From Microbacterium lacus (lineage in GTDB: Bacteria > Actinomycetota > Actinomycetes > Actinomycetales > Microbacteriaceae): a DNA stretch of 64,000 nt. The first letter of the stretch is position 1, and every line of letters begins with the position of its first letter. Below, in pieces: positions 36,184 through 44,040 of the stretch. Below the pieces are notes generated by a model, which saw only the letters and a list, made by a program, of their open reading frames with translations, made no database searches and was not told the DNA's origin. Both the position numbers and the translations under genes were made by a program. The stretch covers positions 124,001 to 188,000 of the forward strand of contig NZ_NMUM01000022.1 in the NCBI RefSeq assembly GCF_002812805.1, written 5' to 3'.

Positions 36184-36969
36184 GTGAGCACGGGTGGGTC
36201 GAACCAGGGGCGAGGGCCGCTCTACCGTCTCTACACGGGCCGTCTGCGCCGGAGCCTGCGTGACGACCCGGTGCCGCACCACGTGGCGATGATGATCGAT
36301 GGAAACCGTCGGTGGGCGCGTCAGCTGGGCTACGACTCGGCCGCTCACGGACATCGCGCCGGCGCGGCGAAGATGCGCGAATTCCTGACCTGGTGCGACG
36401 ACGTCGGGGTGCGGGTGGTGTCGTTGTACCTGCTCTCGCACGACAACCTCGCCAAGCGCGAGTCGCGTGAACTCGCCGACCTGCTCGACATCATCGCCGA
36501 GCTGGCAGATGAGCTCTCGCGCGAGCGTGACTGGCGAGTGCAACACGTGGGGCGCTCCGAGAACCTGCCGCCGGATCTTGCCCGTGTGTTGCACGAGGCG
36601 AGCGAGCGCACCCGTGACAACACCGGGATGCACGTCAACCTCGCCGTCGGGTACGGCGGGCGCAGTGAGATCGTGGATGCCGTGCGGAGCATCATCGCCA
36701 AACACGACGAGGGCGGGGGATCGCTGGAGGAGCTGGCCGCCAGCCTCACTCCCGAGCAGATCGGCGAGCACCTGTACACCGGCGGTCAGCCCGACCCTGA
36801 TCTCGTGATCCGCACCTCGGGCGAGCAGCGCCTCAGCGATTTCCTGCTCTGGCAGAGCGCTCACAGCGAGTTTTACTTCGTCGAGGCGCTGGGGCCCGAT
36901 CTGCGCGAGGTGGACTTCTTGCGCGCAATCCGCGACTACGCGCGGCGAGAGCGCCGATTCGGTAGCTGA
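36184..36969 (+). CDS. uppS: cis-isoprenyl diphosphate synthase (UppS family)
   Basis: The enzyme condenses isopentenyl diphosphate with allylic diphosphates to make the lipid carrier of wall synthesis or its short precursor. The 261-aa protein has the catalytic start HVAMMIDGNRRWARQLG near residue 38, VVSLYLLSHDNLAKRESREL near 80, and the C-terminal DLVIRTSGEQRLSDFLLWQS near 205. Its place next to hemolysin III corresponds to Rv1086 of M. tuberculosis, which makes a short Z-farnesyl product. Whether this copy makes short or long chains cannot be decided by reading. GTG 36184 was chosen by the TACCGT spacing. Confidence 0.93.
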   Translation: MSTGGSNQGRGPLYRLYTGRLRRSLRDDPVPHHVAMMIDGNRRWARQLGYDSAAHGHRAGAAKMREFLTWCDDVGVRVVSLYLLSHDNLAKRESRELADLLDIIAELADELSRERDWRVQHVGRSENLPPDLARVLHEASERTRDNTGMHVNLAVGYGGRSEIVDAVRSIIAKHDEGGGSLEELAASLTPEQIGEHLYTGGQPDPDLVIRTSGEQRLSDFLLWQSAHSEFYFVEALGPDLREVDFLRAIRDYARRERRFGS

Positions 36970-37002
36970 CCTGCGCCGCTGTGGGCGTGGCAGAATAGGC
37001 CG

Positions 37003-38124
37003 GTGGCAACCATCGAGGATTACGCGGCGTCGTTTGACCTCGAGCCCGGCTATCTGGACTGGGCATCGTTCGGCCCGTTGTCGCCCGCCGTTCGCCAGGA
37101 GAACACCGCCGACCTCGAGCTGCTTGCGACGGGCCGTCGTTCGAGCATCGACAATGTCGTAGAGCACGCGGCATCCGCTCGCTCCCTGGTCGCCGAGCTG
37201 CTGGGTGGTAACGAAGCCAACGTCACCCTGCAACCGTCCACGACACAGGGGATCATGCAGGCGGTCTTCGGCGTCACGGGAGGGCTGCTGGTCTCGCGAG
37301 GCGAGTACCCCAGCCTCACCGTCGCCGCGACCCGCGCCCACGAGGCTCTGCACGTCGTCGAGCCGCAGTGGATCGATCCGCCGGCCGGCTATGTCACCCC
37401 CGAAGTCGTGCGCGACACGATCACCTCATCCACGGCCGCAGTCGCGGTGAGCCTCGTCGACTTCCGGACGGGTTACCGTGCCGACCTCGCCGGGATCCGC
37501 GACGTCATCGGCGATCGACTCCTGATCGTCGACGCGGTGCAGGGTTTCGGCATGGTCGCCGCGGACTACCAGGCGGCCGACGTCGTGTGTGGCAACGGCT
37601 ACAAGTGGCTGCGTGCCGGTCGCGGCACGGGCTTCGCATGGTTCAGCGATCGAGCGCTCGCCGAACTCACGCCCGTCTTCTCGGGTGCGACGGGAACGGA
37701 TGTCGCACTCCCGATCGACGACGTGCCGCCCGCATCGGCCGGGGCGAACGCGTTCACCGTCAGCGTTCCCGACCACATCGCCGCCGCACGCCTCTCCGCA
37801 TCGCTGCGGGAGGTGCTGGACACCGGCGTCGAGCAGATCGAAGAGGCGCTCGCCGCCCGCACGCGTGAGGTCCTGTTCCTCGCGGAGCGCTACGACATCC
37901 CGACCCTGACTCCTCGCGAAGCGGTGCACCGCGCCGGAATCGTCACGCTGGCGCCGCCCGCGCAGGATGTCGCAGCTCTGGCCGCCTCCCTCGCGAACCA
38001 CGGCGTCACGTGCACGACGCGCAGCGGTGCCGTGCGCATCGCCCCGCACGTCGGCACCGCCGCCGACAGCATGGTCATGCTCGGCGACGCGCTCGCCGAT
38101 TTCGCGCACGCGCGCACCTGGTAG
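37003..38124 (+). CDS. Aminotransferase class V-fold PLP enzyme
   Basis: The 373-aa protein has the fold type I small domain features of cysteine desulfurase/isopenicillin epimerase relatives. Visible blocks are YLDWASFGPLSPAVRQEN at the N-terminus, VTLQPSTTQGIMQAVFG near residue 75 (cofactor phosphate region), LLIVDAVQGFGMVAADY near 170, where Asp contacts the pyridine nitrogen, and VVCGNGYKWLRAGRGTGFAW near 195 with the PLP Lys. No cysteine-carrying loop typical of sulfur transfer is evident near the C-terminus, so desulfurase activity is doubtful. CAGAAT 6 nt before the GTG may be a weak leaderless promoter. Substrate unknown. Confidence 0.87.
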   Translation: MATIEDYAASFDLEPGYLDWASFGPLSPAVRQENTADLELLATGRRSSIDNVVEHAASARSLVAELLGGNEANVTLQPSTTQGIMQAVFGVTGGLLVSRGEYPSLTVAATRAHEALHVVEPQWIDPPAGYVTPEVVRDTITSSTAAVAVSLVDFRTGYRADLAGIRDVIGDRLLIVDAVQGFGMVAADYQAADVVCGNGYKWLRAGRGTGFAWFSDRALAELTPVFSGATGTDVALPIDDVPPASAGANAFTVSVPDHIAAARLSASLREVLDTGVEQIEEALAARTREVLFLAERYDIPTLTPREAVHRAGIVTLAPPAQDVAALAASLANHGVTCTTRSGAVRIAPHVGTAADSMVMLGDALADFAHARTW

Positions 38125-38208
38125 CCGCGCGGAATTAACGCAGGCGTAACCTCCGGCGGGGCGTGTCGATTCGCGGCCGGGAGAGTCGCGGTCGTACGTT
38201 CATCTCAT

Positions 38209-38296
38209 CGGGCAAGTAGCCCGGTCGAGTCGGCCACCAGAGTGCGACTCGCTACCTCACGGTGGTCGACTTTGCGGATGCCGGGTACAAACCCGG
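38209..38296 (+). promoter_or_regulatory. Structured 5' leader of phoH (three hairpins)
   Basis: Three small perfect stems precede the phoH ribosome site: CGGGC/GCCCG (38209-38223), GAGTCG/CGACTC (38227-38250) and CCGGGT/ACCCGG (38281-38296). TACGTT (38195-38200) could start transcription near 38207, giving a leader of about 104 nt. No known riboswitch was recognised. Confidence 0.5.
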
Positions 38297-38310
38297 GTCG
38301 GGAGCAGGTT

Positions 38311-39702
38311 GTGACCACAGGGGCAGCACGCCAGCAGGACACGCTTTCCAGCAGCGCGGCAATCACACACGACACGAGCTACGAGCGTGCCGACTCGATC
38401 GGGTCGGATTCCGCGCTCCGTACGTATGTGCTCGATACATCCGTCCTGCTGTCCGATCCACGGGCGTACTTCCGATTCGCCGAACACAACGTCGTGATTC
38501 CCGTCGTCGTCATCACCGAGCTCGAGGGCAAGCGGCACGACCCCGAGATCGGATACTTCGCTCGTCAGGCGCTTCGTCACCTCGACGAACTCCGTATCGA
38601 GCACGGACGCCTGGACTTCCCGGTGCCGGTCGGAGCGGACGGCACGTTGCGTGTCGAACTCAACAACACCGACCCGAGCGTCCTGCCCTCGGGCATGCGG
38701 CTCGCCGATAACGACAGCCGGATCCTCGCCATCGCGATGCATCTCGCGCAGGACGGCCAGCACGTCACGGTCGTCTCGAAGGACCTGCCCATGCGCGTCA
38801 AGGCCGCATCGCTCGGCATCCAGGCGGAGGAGTACCTCGCCGAGCAGGCCGTCGACTCGGGGTGGACCGGAATCGCCGCGATCGACCTGTCGGGCGACGA
38901 ACTGAGCGACCTCTACGAGAGCGAGGTCGGTAGCCACGAGACGGTCACGGGGCTGCCGGTCAACACCGGCCTGGTCATCCACTCCGAGCGGGGATCGGCA
39001 CTCGGGCGCATGACCGGGCCGTCCGAGTTTCGTCTCGTGCGCGGTGACCGTGACGTCTTCGGTCTGCACGGACGCTCGGCCGAGCAGCGCATCGCGATCG
39101 ACCTGCTGCTGGACCCCGAGGTGGGCATCGTCTCGCTCGGTGGCCGGGCCGGCACCGGAAAGTCGGCGCTCGCGCTCTGCGCGGGCCTGGAAGCTGTGCT
39201 CGAGCGACAGCAGCAGAAGAAGATCATCGTCTTTCGACCGCTGTTCGCCGTCGGTGGCCAGGAACTCGGGTACCTACCGGGCGACCAGGCGGAGAAGATG
39301 AACCCCTGGGGTCAGGCGGTGTTCGACACCCTCGGTTCGGTCGTTTCGGGCAATGTCCTGGAAGAGGTCGTCGAGCGCGGCCTGCTCGAGGTCATGCCGC
39401 TGACCCACATCCGCGGGCGGTCGCTGCACGACGCGTTCGTGATCGTGGATGAGGCGCAGTCCCTCGAACGCAACGTTCTGCTGACGGTGCTCAGCCGCAT
39501 GGGTCAGAACTCGCGGGTGGTGCTGACGCACGACGTCGGGCAGCGCGACAATCTCCGCGTCGGCCGCCACGACGGGGTCGCCTCGGTCATCGAGACGCTC
39601 AAGGGACACGGGCTGTTCGGCCACGTCACCCTGTCGAGGTCCGAGCGCTCAGAGATCGCAGCGCTGGTGACGGACCTTCTGGAAGCGGGCGAATTGGCGT
39701 AA
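38311..39702 (+). CDS. phoH: PhoH2-type protein (PIN nuclease plus PhoH ATPase)
   Basis: The protein fuses an N-terminal PIN ribonuclease domain to a PhoH helicase-like ATPase; in mycobacteria such proteins unwind and cut RNA. From GTG 38311 it is 463 aa. The PIN part has [13 protein letters not shown] near residue 35 (first catalytic Asp), [14 protein letters not shown] near 65 and [15 protein letters not shown] near 132. The ATPase part has Walker [15 protein letters not shown] near 278, Walker [16 protein letters not shown] near 375 and the [15 protein letters not shown] motif. GGAGCAG precedes the GTG. The small phoAT antitoxin gene that precedes phoH2 in mycobacteria is not visible. Confidence 0.93.
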   Translation: MTTGAARQQDTLSSSAAITHDTSYERADSIGSDSALRTYVLDTSVLLSDPRAYFRFAEHNVVIPVVVITELEGKRHDPEIGYFARQALRHLDELRIEHGRLDFPVPVGADGTLRVELNNTDPSVLPSGMRLADNDSRILAIAMHLAQDGQHVTVVSKDLPMRVKAASLGIQAEEYLAEQAVDSGWTGIAAIDLSGDELSDLYESEVGSHETVTGLPVNTGLVIHSERGSALGRMTGPSEFRLVRGDRDVFGLHGRSAEQRIAIDLLLDPEVGIVSLGGRAGTGKSALALCAGLEAVLERQQQKKIIVFRPLFAVGGQELGYLPGDQAEKMNPWGQAVFDTLGSVVSGNVLEEVVERGLLEVMPLTHIRGRSLHDAFVIVDEAQSLERNVLLTVLSRMGQNSRVVLTHDVGQRDNLRVGRHDGVASVIETLKGHGLFGHVTLSRSERSEIAALVTDLLEAGELA

Positions 39703-39837
39703 CGGGACGAGCCAGATGTGACGGGCGGGGAAGGCGGATGTATTCAATGTCATGAGAGAACTCTCATCGCCTTCCTCGCCTCCTCTCATTCCCGCTTGTC
39801 ATATTTGTGGAAGAGAAATCTGAATATGCCCGCGAGA

Positions 39838-40003
39838 GCGGGACGATGATCGGCCAAAAGATCCCCCCAGTTCGTGGCTGATCATCGGAGTGCCAGCCCA
39901 AACCCATCCCGACGGGTGCGGCTGACGAACGAGGCGCACGTCCCCCAGATAACGCGCCTCAGCCCCCGGTGCATCCCCCCAAGCGCCGGGGGCTTCACTT
40001 TTT
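39838..40003 (+). ncRNA. 6C RNA
   Basis: Two stem-loops each expose a run of six cytosines, the defining feature of the actinobacterial 6C RNA. Stem 1 pairs 39844-39856 with 39875-39887 (core GATGATC/GATCATC) with C6 at 39863-39868 in its loop. Stem 2 pairs AGCCCCCGG (39961-39969) with CCGGGGGCT (39986-39994), perfect 9 bp, with C6 at 39975-39980, and is followed by TCACTTTTT, a rho-independent terminator. The 5' end is estimated. The 466-nt gap between phoH and the second HNH gene otherwise holds a few short AT-rich palindromes (ATGAGAG/CTCTCAT at about 39752). The family has been linked to growth and stress control. Confidence 0.88.
39961..39999 (+). terminator. Rho-independent terminator of the 6C RNA
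   Basis: A perfect 9-bp stem with a C6 loop is followed by TCAC and five T. A second perfect hairpin (39982-39990 with 40004-40012) shares its 3' arm and would exclude it. Confidence 0.75.
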
Positions 40004-40168
40004 CCCGGCGCTGTTCTGTGCCGCTGCTCAGGGGACCTATTCGTGCATCGGCTCGGGCTCCACGGCGAGCCTGAGAACCCCAAGACGTGGGGATGACGGG
40101 GGACGTGATCGCGTCCGCCACCGCGGGAGCTTGTCTGCGCTTGTCGGGAGCGCCCGCGTCGGCTCGCT

Positions 40169-41581
40169 TCACGTCTGCCGGACGACCCGATCGCGCAGGC
40201 GGGTGGGGGAGCGGGTGACCGGGCGCCATAGCATCCGGGCATCGATCCAGGAGGGTGCGCGGACTTCGGGGACGCCCCGGTTCATGCGGATCGACCAGCC
40301 GTTTCGGTCGACGAATCTGTGGTGGTACCAACAGAGGAGGACTCCGTTGTCGGTGTGGGTCGGGCCGCCCTCGGCGTGGCCGGTGACGTGATGGATTTCG
40401 CACCAGCCGGCGGGGACGCCGCAGCCGGGAATGATGCATCCGCCGTCGCGCAGTGCGATCGCGCGGCGCTGGTAGCGGTTGAAGACACGCTCCTCGGTGC
40501 CGAGGCGCAGGATCCGACCGTTGTCGCCGAGGGTCACGCGCTGCACGACGCCGGCGCAGCCGATGTGCCGTGCCGCGGTGAGCGAGAGGGGCTCGTCGGT
40601 TGCCTCGGTGTGTGCCCAGCCGCGACCCTCGACGAGGTCTTCTGAACGCACCGAGACTACGAGGGTGGGGGCCGCGCCGCCGATCGTCGGCAGCTCTCCG
40701 CTCACGGCTGCGGCCGCGAGCGCGCCGGCGAAGGCGTCGTGCTGTTGCTGCGGGCGGCGGCGGTCGTCATACGGTGCCGAAGTGTTCGACGCATCCGCTT
40801 CAACGAACCGCACGCCGTCGCCCGCGACCTTCGGCGACAACGAGGCGTCGAAGATGCGCTGCAGTTGCGCCGCGACCTCGGGCAGCAGGCGACCCTGGAT
40901 CGGGACAAGCCCGTCCCGCGCAGGTCCCAGCATCACCGCGCGCTTGAGGAGCGCCTGGCGTTCGCGGGGTTCGGCGCCGTCCTGGTCGAGCACGACAGCC
41001 CAGACCCGGGCCTGCACCTTGAGCAGGTCGGCGCAGAGGGGCGGGGCACCGTCGGGGCCATTACCGCGCGCTTCGGCGGCGAGCACCTGATCGGCCACCA
41101 ACAGCGCCTCTCGCGACACCCCTGACACCAGCGACGAGAGCGGCTCGGCCACGGCGAGAACTCCATCGAGCCCGACCTCGCCATCCAAGAGCGCCGCGCG
41201 CATCGCGGGAAGCGCCGCGGGCTCGAGCTCACCCGAGAACAACGAGCGCCCCTGCCGCGTGGCCCGCGCCGCGCGCTCCAGGCGACCGGCGGTGTGTGGA
41301 CCGAGGCGTGTCGTCCGCTGCACGAGCTCGCTCACGCTCCGGCATCCGAGCCGCGACGTCAGTCGCTCCTCCCGCACCGCCGATTCGGACCGCGCCGTGA
41401 CCTCAGAAACGGCCTCGATCGTCACGGCGTCGACGCGGCGGCCGAGCCGACCCAACAACTCGAGCGCGACGGCCTGATCGGCATCGGATGCCGCGGCCAC
41501 GAGTCCCTCGCGATGCACCGAATCGACGACCTCGCCGACGTGCGCGACCAGTTCGCGCAGCGTGTCGACGAGGTTTTCCAT
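40169..41581 (-). CDS. DUF222-HNH endonuclease family protein (second copy)
   Basis: The 470-aa protein has the long helical DUF222 part (residues 1-370) and a C-terminal HNH nuclease domain with RDGGCIIPGCGVPAGWCEIHH (Cys pair and first HH), HAEGGPTHTDNGVLLCWYHH and a final RFVDRNGW. It differs clearly from the copy at 23438-24721, so they are not a recent duplication. Like that copy it lies on the minus strand with its 3' end facing a small RNA gene, here the 6C RNA. It interrupts the phoH-fumC segment. Role unknown. Confidence 0.88.
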   Translation of the reverse strand: MENLVDTLRELVAHVGEVVDSVHREGLVAAASDADQAVALELLGRLGRRVDAVTIEAVSEVTARSESAVREERLTSRLGCRSVSELVQRTTRLGPHTAGRLERAARATRQGRSLFSGELEPAALPAMRAALLDGEVGLDGVLAVAEPLSSLVSGVSREALLVADQVLAAEARGNGPDGAPPLCADLLKVQARVWAVVLDQDGAEPRERQALLKRAVMLGPARDGLVPIQGRLLPEVAAQLQRIFDASLSPKVAGDGVRFVEADASNTSAPYDDRRRPQQQHDAFAGALAAAAVSGELPTIGGAAPTLVVSVRSEDLVEGRGWAHTEATDEPLSLTAARHIGCAGVVQRVTLGDNGRILRLGTEERVFNRYQRRAIALRDGGCIIPGCGVPAGWCEIHHVTGHAEGGPTHTDNGVLLCWYHHRFVDRNGWSIRMNRGVPEVRAPSWIDARMLWRPVTRSPTRLRDRVVRQT

Positions 41582-41669
41582 ACCTCAATTCTGCCGAGGG
41601 CCACCGACATTGAGAGGGGGTTTTGGGCAGGTCAGGTATGAAATAGTTCTCATGTTTCGGGGCGTCTTG

Positions 41670-41754
41670 GGGTAGTCGTTTCGACTCGCCTGCGGCTCGC
41701 TCAACGACCGGTTCTGGGTAGTCGATCCGACTCGTCCGTGGCTCGCTCAACGCC
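41670..41754. repeat. Two direct 39-bp repeats in the HNH-response regulator gap
   Basis: Copies at 41670-41708 and 41716-41754 share GGGTAGTCG...CCGACTCG-type halves and GGCTCGCTCAACG; about seven positions differ. They lie between the start of the second HNH gene and the end of the response regulator gene. Nothing else is seen in this 245-nt gap. Confidence 0.75.
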
Positions 41755-41826
41755 TCCGGGGATCCTGGCTCGACTCCCGCGATTCCCGACAACCGCTACA
41801 GCTTCGATCGTGGAGAGCCCGAAACC

Positions 41827-42483
41827 CTACTCCCAGCGGTAGCCGGCGCCGCGCACGGTTGCGATGTGCTCCGGGCCGAACTTGCTGCGCAGATACCGCA
41901 CGTACACGTCGACGACGTTGGAGCCCGGATCGAAGTCGAGCCCCCACACGCGGCTGAGTAGCTGCTCGCGGCTGAGGACCTGGCCCGGGTGCCGCAGGAA
42001 CTGCTCGGCGAGGGCGAACTCACGAGCGGACAGGTCGAACTCCCGCCCTCCGGCGCGCGCGCGGCGGGTGAGGGGGTCCAGGCTGATGTCGCCGTGAACG
42101 ACGCCGATCGAACCGGTGTTGACGCTCTCGCGCAGCCGGGAGCGTACGCGGGCGAGGAGCTCGTCGAACTTGAAGGGCTTGGCGACGTAGTCGTTGGCCC
42201 CGGCATCCAGGCCATCGACAGTGTCGCGGGTGCTGCTGCGGGCCGTCAGCATCACGACCGGTACGTTCGCACCCTGGCCGCGCAGGTGACGGAGGACCTC
42301 GAACCCGTCCATGCCGGGGAGTCCGACGTCGAGCAAGACGAGGTCGACATCTCCGCCGAGGGCGAATTCGAGCGCCGAATCACCGCTCTCGACGATCGTC
42401 GTCGTGTAGCCGGCCGCCTCGAGCCCGCGACTGACGAATGCGGAAATGCGCGGTTCGTCCTCCGCGATCAGAATGTGCGTCAC
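41827..42483 (-). CDS. OmpR-family response regulator
   Basis: The 218-aa protein has a receiver domain with the acidic pair AEDEPR near residue 8, the phosphorylated Asp in DLVLLDVGLPG near 52 and the Lys in DYVAKPFKFDEL near 102, then a winged-helix DNA-binding domain ending in TVRGAGYRWE. Its start overlaps the stop of the sensor kinase gene by four bases, so kinase and regulator are translated in that order, the reverse of many OmpR pairs. The regulated genes are not known. Confidence 0.95.
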   Translation of the reverse strand: MTHILIAEDEPRISAFVSRGLEAAGYTTTIVESGDSALEFALGGDVDLVLLDVGLPGMDGFEVLRHLRGQGANVPVVMLTARSSTRDTVDGLDAGANDYVAKPFKFDELLARVRSRLRESVNTGSIGVVHGDISLDPLTRRARAGGREFDLSAREFALAEQFLRHPGQVLSREQLLSRVWGLDFDPGSNVVDVYVRYLRSKFGPEHIATVRGAGYRWE

Positions 42484-43988
42484 CCCGTTGCCTCCCTCTG
42501 CAACACCACGTCACCGGCGCGAACGGGAGACGGCAGCAGCTCGCTGCGCCCCTGCGTGATCGGCAGAGTGATCGTGAAAGTCGCGCCGCCCCCATCGGTG
42601 TCAGTAACGGCGCACGTCCCCAGATGTGCCTTCGCGATCGCATCGACGATCGCCAGGCCCAACCCCGATCCCCCCACTGTACGGTGATCTGCGCGCGCGA
42701 AGCGATGAAAGATCCTGCGTCGGGCCGCCGGCGGGATTCCCGGTCCGTGATCCCGCACCCACAGATGCACCGAGTCGATGTCGAGGGTGCTGCCGATTTC
42801 GATCGGAGAGCCTTGCGGCGTGTACTTCGTGGCGTTGTCGGCGAGCTGGAGCCAGGCCTGCAGCAGGCGGTCGTAGTCGCCCTCTATGACGCCCCGGGCG
42901 ATGCCCGCGACGCTCCAGCTATGTCCGGGGAAACCTCCCACGAGGTCACCCATCCGCTCCGTCAGCTCGCGGACATCGACCAGCGAAATTTCGAACTGGT
43001 CGCCCTCGGCGGACGAGAGCAGGTCGATGTCCTCGACCAGGCGTGTCATGCGATCGAGCTCGGCAATGCCGATGTCACGGGTGCTCGCGACATCCGCCGG
43101 GTTTGCGACATCCATCATCTCGAGGTGTCCGCGCACGATCGTGATCGGTGTCTTGAGCTCGTGGCGCACGTCATCGAGCAGCTGGCGCTGGTTGTCCATC
43201 GACCCCTCGAGACGGTCCAGCATCGAGTTGACCGTGCGGCTGAGGTCGGAGATGTCGTCGTTGCCGTCGGCGGGGATGCGCGCTCGCAGGTCGGTCGGCG
43301 TGATGGAATCGGCGGTCTCGCGCATGCGGCGGATGGGGGAGAGGATGCGTCCGGCGACGAACCATCCGACGATGCCGATCGCGGCCAGCGTGGCGAGCGC
43401 GGCGGCCGTGTACGTCAGGAGCGACAGGGTCACGGGCTCGAGTTCGCGCGTGACGTCCACGGCACGGATGTAGACACCGGTCCGCTCGTCGCCCGGCTGG
43501 CTGACCGGGACGGCGACGTAGCGTAGATCGGTCGAGCCGATGCTCGCACTGGCGATGACGGCCTGATCGGCAGGCTTCGCGGTCACCACGGCCTCGGCGA
43601 CGAAGTCCGGGTCGTCGGCGATCTGCTGGCTGAGGGTGTTGGCGCTCCGGAACGCGATCCTGCCGTCGATGACGGCGATGGATGCTTCGTTCCGGCCCGG
43701 GATCAATCGGGAGACGGCGGCGCGCAGGTAGGCCTCGAGGTCGGTGAAGTTGTCGGGGGTGTCCTGCGCGCTCGCGACGGCACCGCTTTCGACCACGACG
43801 CGCAGCTCGTCGACCTGGTCGAGCACATCGATCTGCGAGATGAGTCGTTCATCGATGTCGGTGAGGGTGCGATCTCTCTGCGCGAGGAATGTCACCCCAC
43901 CGACGATGGTGAGGCCCAGAGCCGCGACGGCCAGGATGGCGCCGACGATCAGCGCCCTCGCCGGAATCGGCCGCCGCTCGCGTGTCAT
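42480..43988 (-). CDS. Sensor histidine kinase, membrane-bound
   Basis: The 502-aa protein has a first helix (ALIVGAILAVAALGLTIVGG), an extracytoplasmic sensor region of about 140 residues, a second helix (LATLAAIGIVGWFVAG), a HAMP linker, the H-box RHELKTPITIVRGH near residue 275, the N-box DNATKYTPQGS near 395, and the G boxes DHGPGIPPAARRR and GGSGLGLAIVDAIA. It is translationally coupled to the downstream regulator. The stimulus is unknown. It begins 51 nt after the fumC stop, so it may be partly co-transcribed with the xseA-fumC run. Confidence 0.94.
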   Translation of the reverse strand: MTRERRPIPARALIVGAILAVAALGLTIVGGVTFLAQRDRTLTDIDERLISQIDVLDQVDELRVVVESGAVASAQDTPDNFTDLEAYLRAAVSRLIPGRNEASIAVIDGRIAFRSANTLSQQIADDPDFVAEAVVTAKPADQAVIASASIGSTDLRYVAVPVSQPGDERTGVYIRAVDVTRELEPVTLSLLTYTAAALATLAAIGIVGWFVAGRILSPIRRMRETADSITPTDLRARIPADGNDDISDLSRTVNSMLDRLEGSMDNQRQLLDDVRHELKTPITIVRGHLEMMDVANPADVASTRDIGIAELDRMTRLVEDIDLLSSAEGDQFEISLVDVRELTERMGDLVGGFPGHSWSVAGIARGVIEGDYDRLLQAWLQLADNATKYTPQGSPIEIGSTLDIDSVHLWVRDHGPGIPPAARRRIFHRFARADHRTVGGSGLGLAIVDAIAKAHLGTCAVTDTDGGGATFTITLPITQGRSELLPSPVRAGDVVLQREATG

Positions 43989-44040
43989 GCGCTCATTATC
44001 CGGCCCCGCGGCACTCCGGTGTGCGCAGGGAAGGAAGCTC

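Noticed and set aside
38125..38310. A phoAT-like antitoxin gene before phoH
   Set aside because: No start codon with a credible small protein in a separate frame was found; the region is rich in short stems instead.
39703..40168. Cyclic di-AMP (ydaO-type) riboswitch between phoH and the HNH gene
   Set aside because: The pattern of two C6 loops with a terminator fits 6C RNA far better, and no wall-hydrolase gene follows on the same strand.
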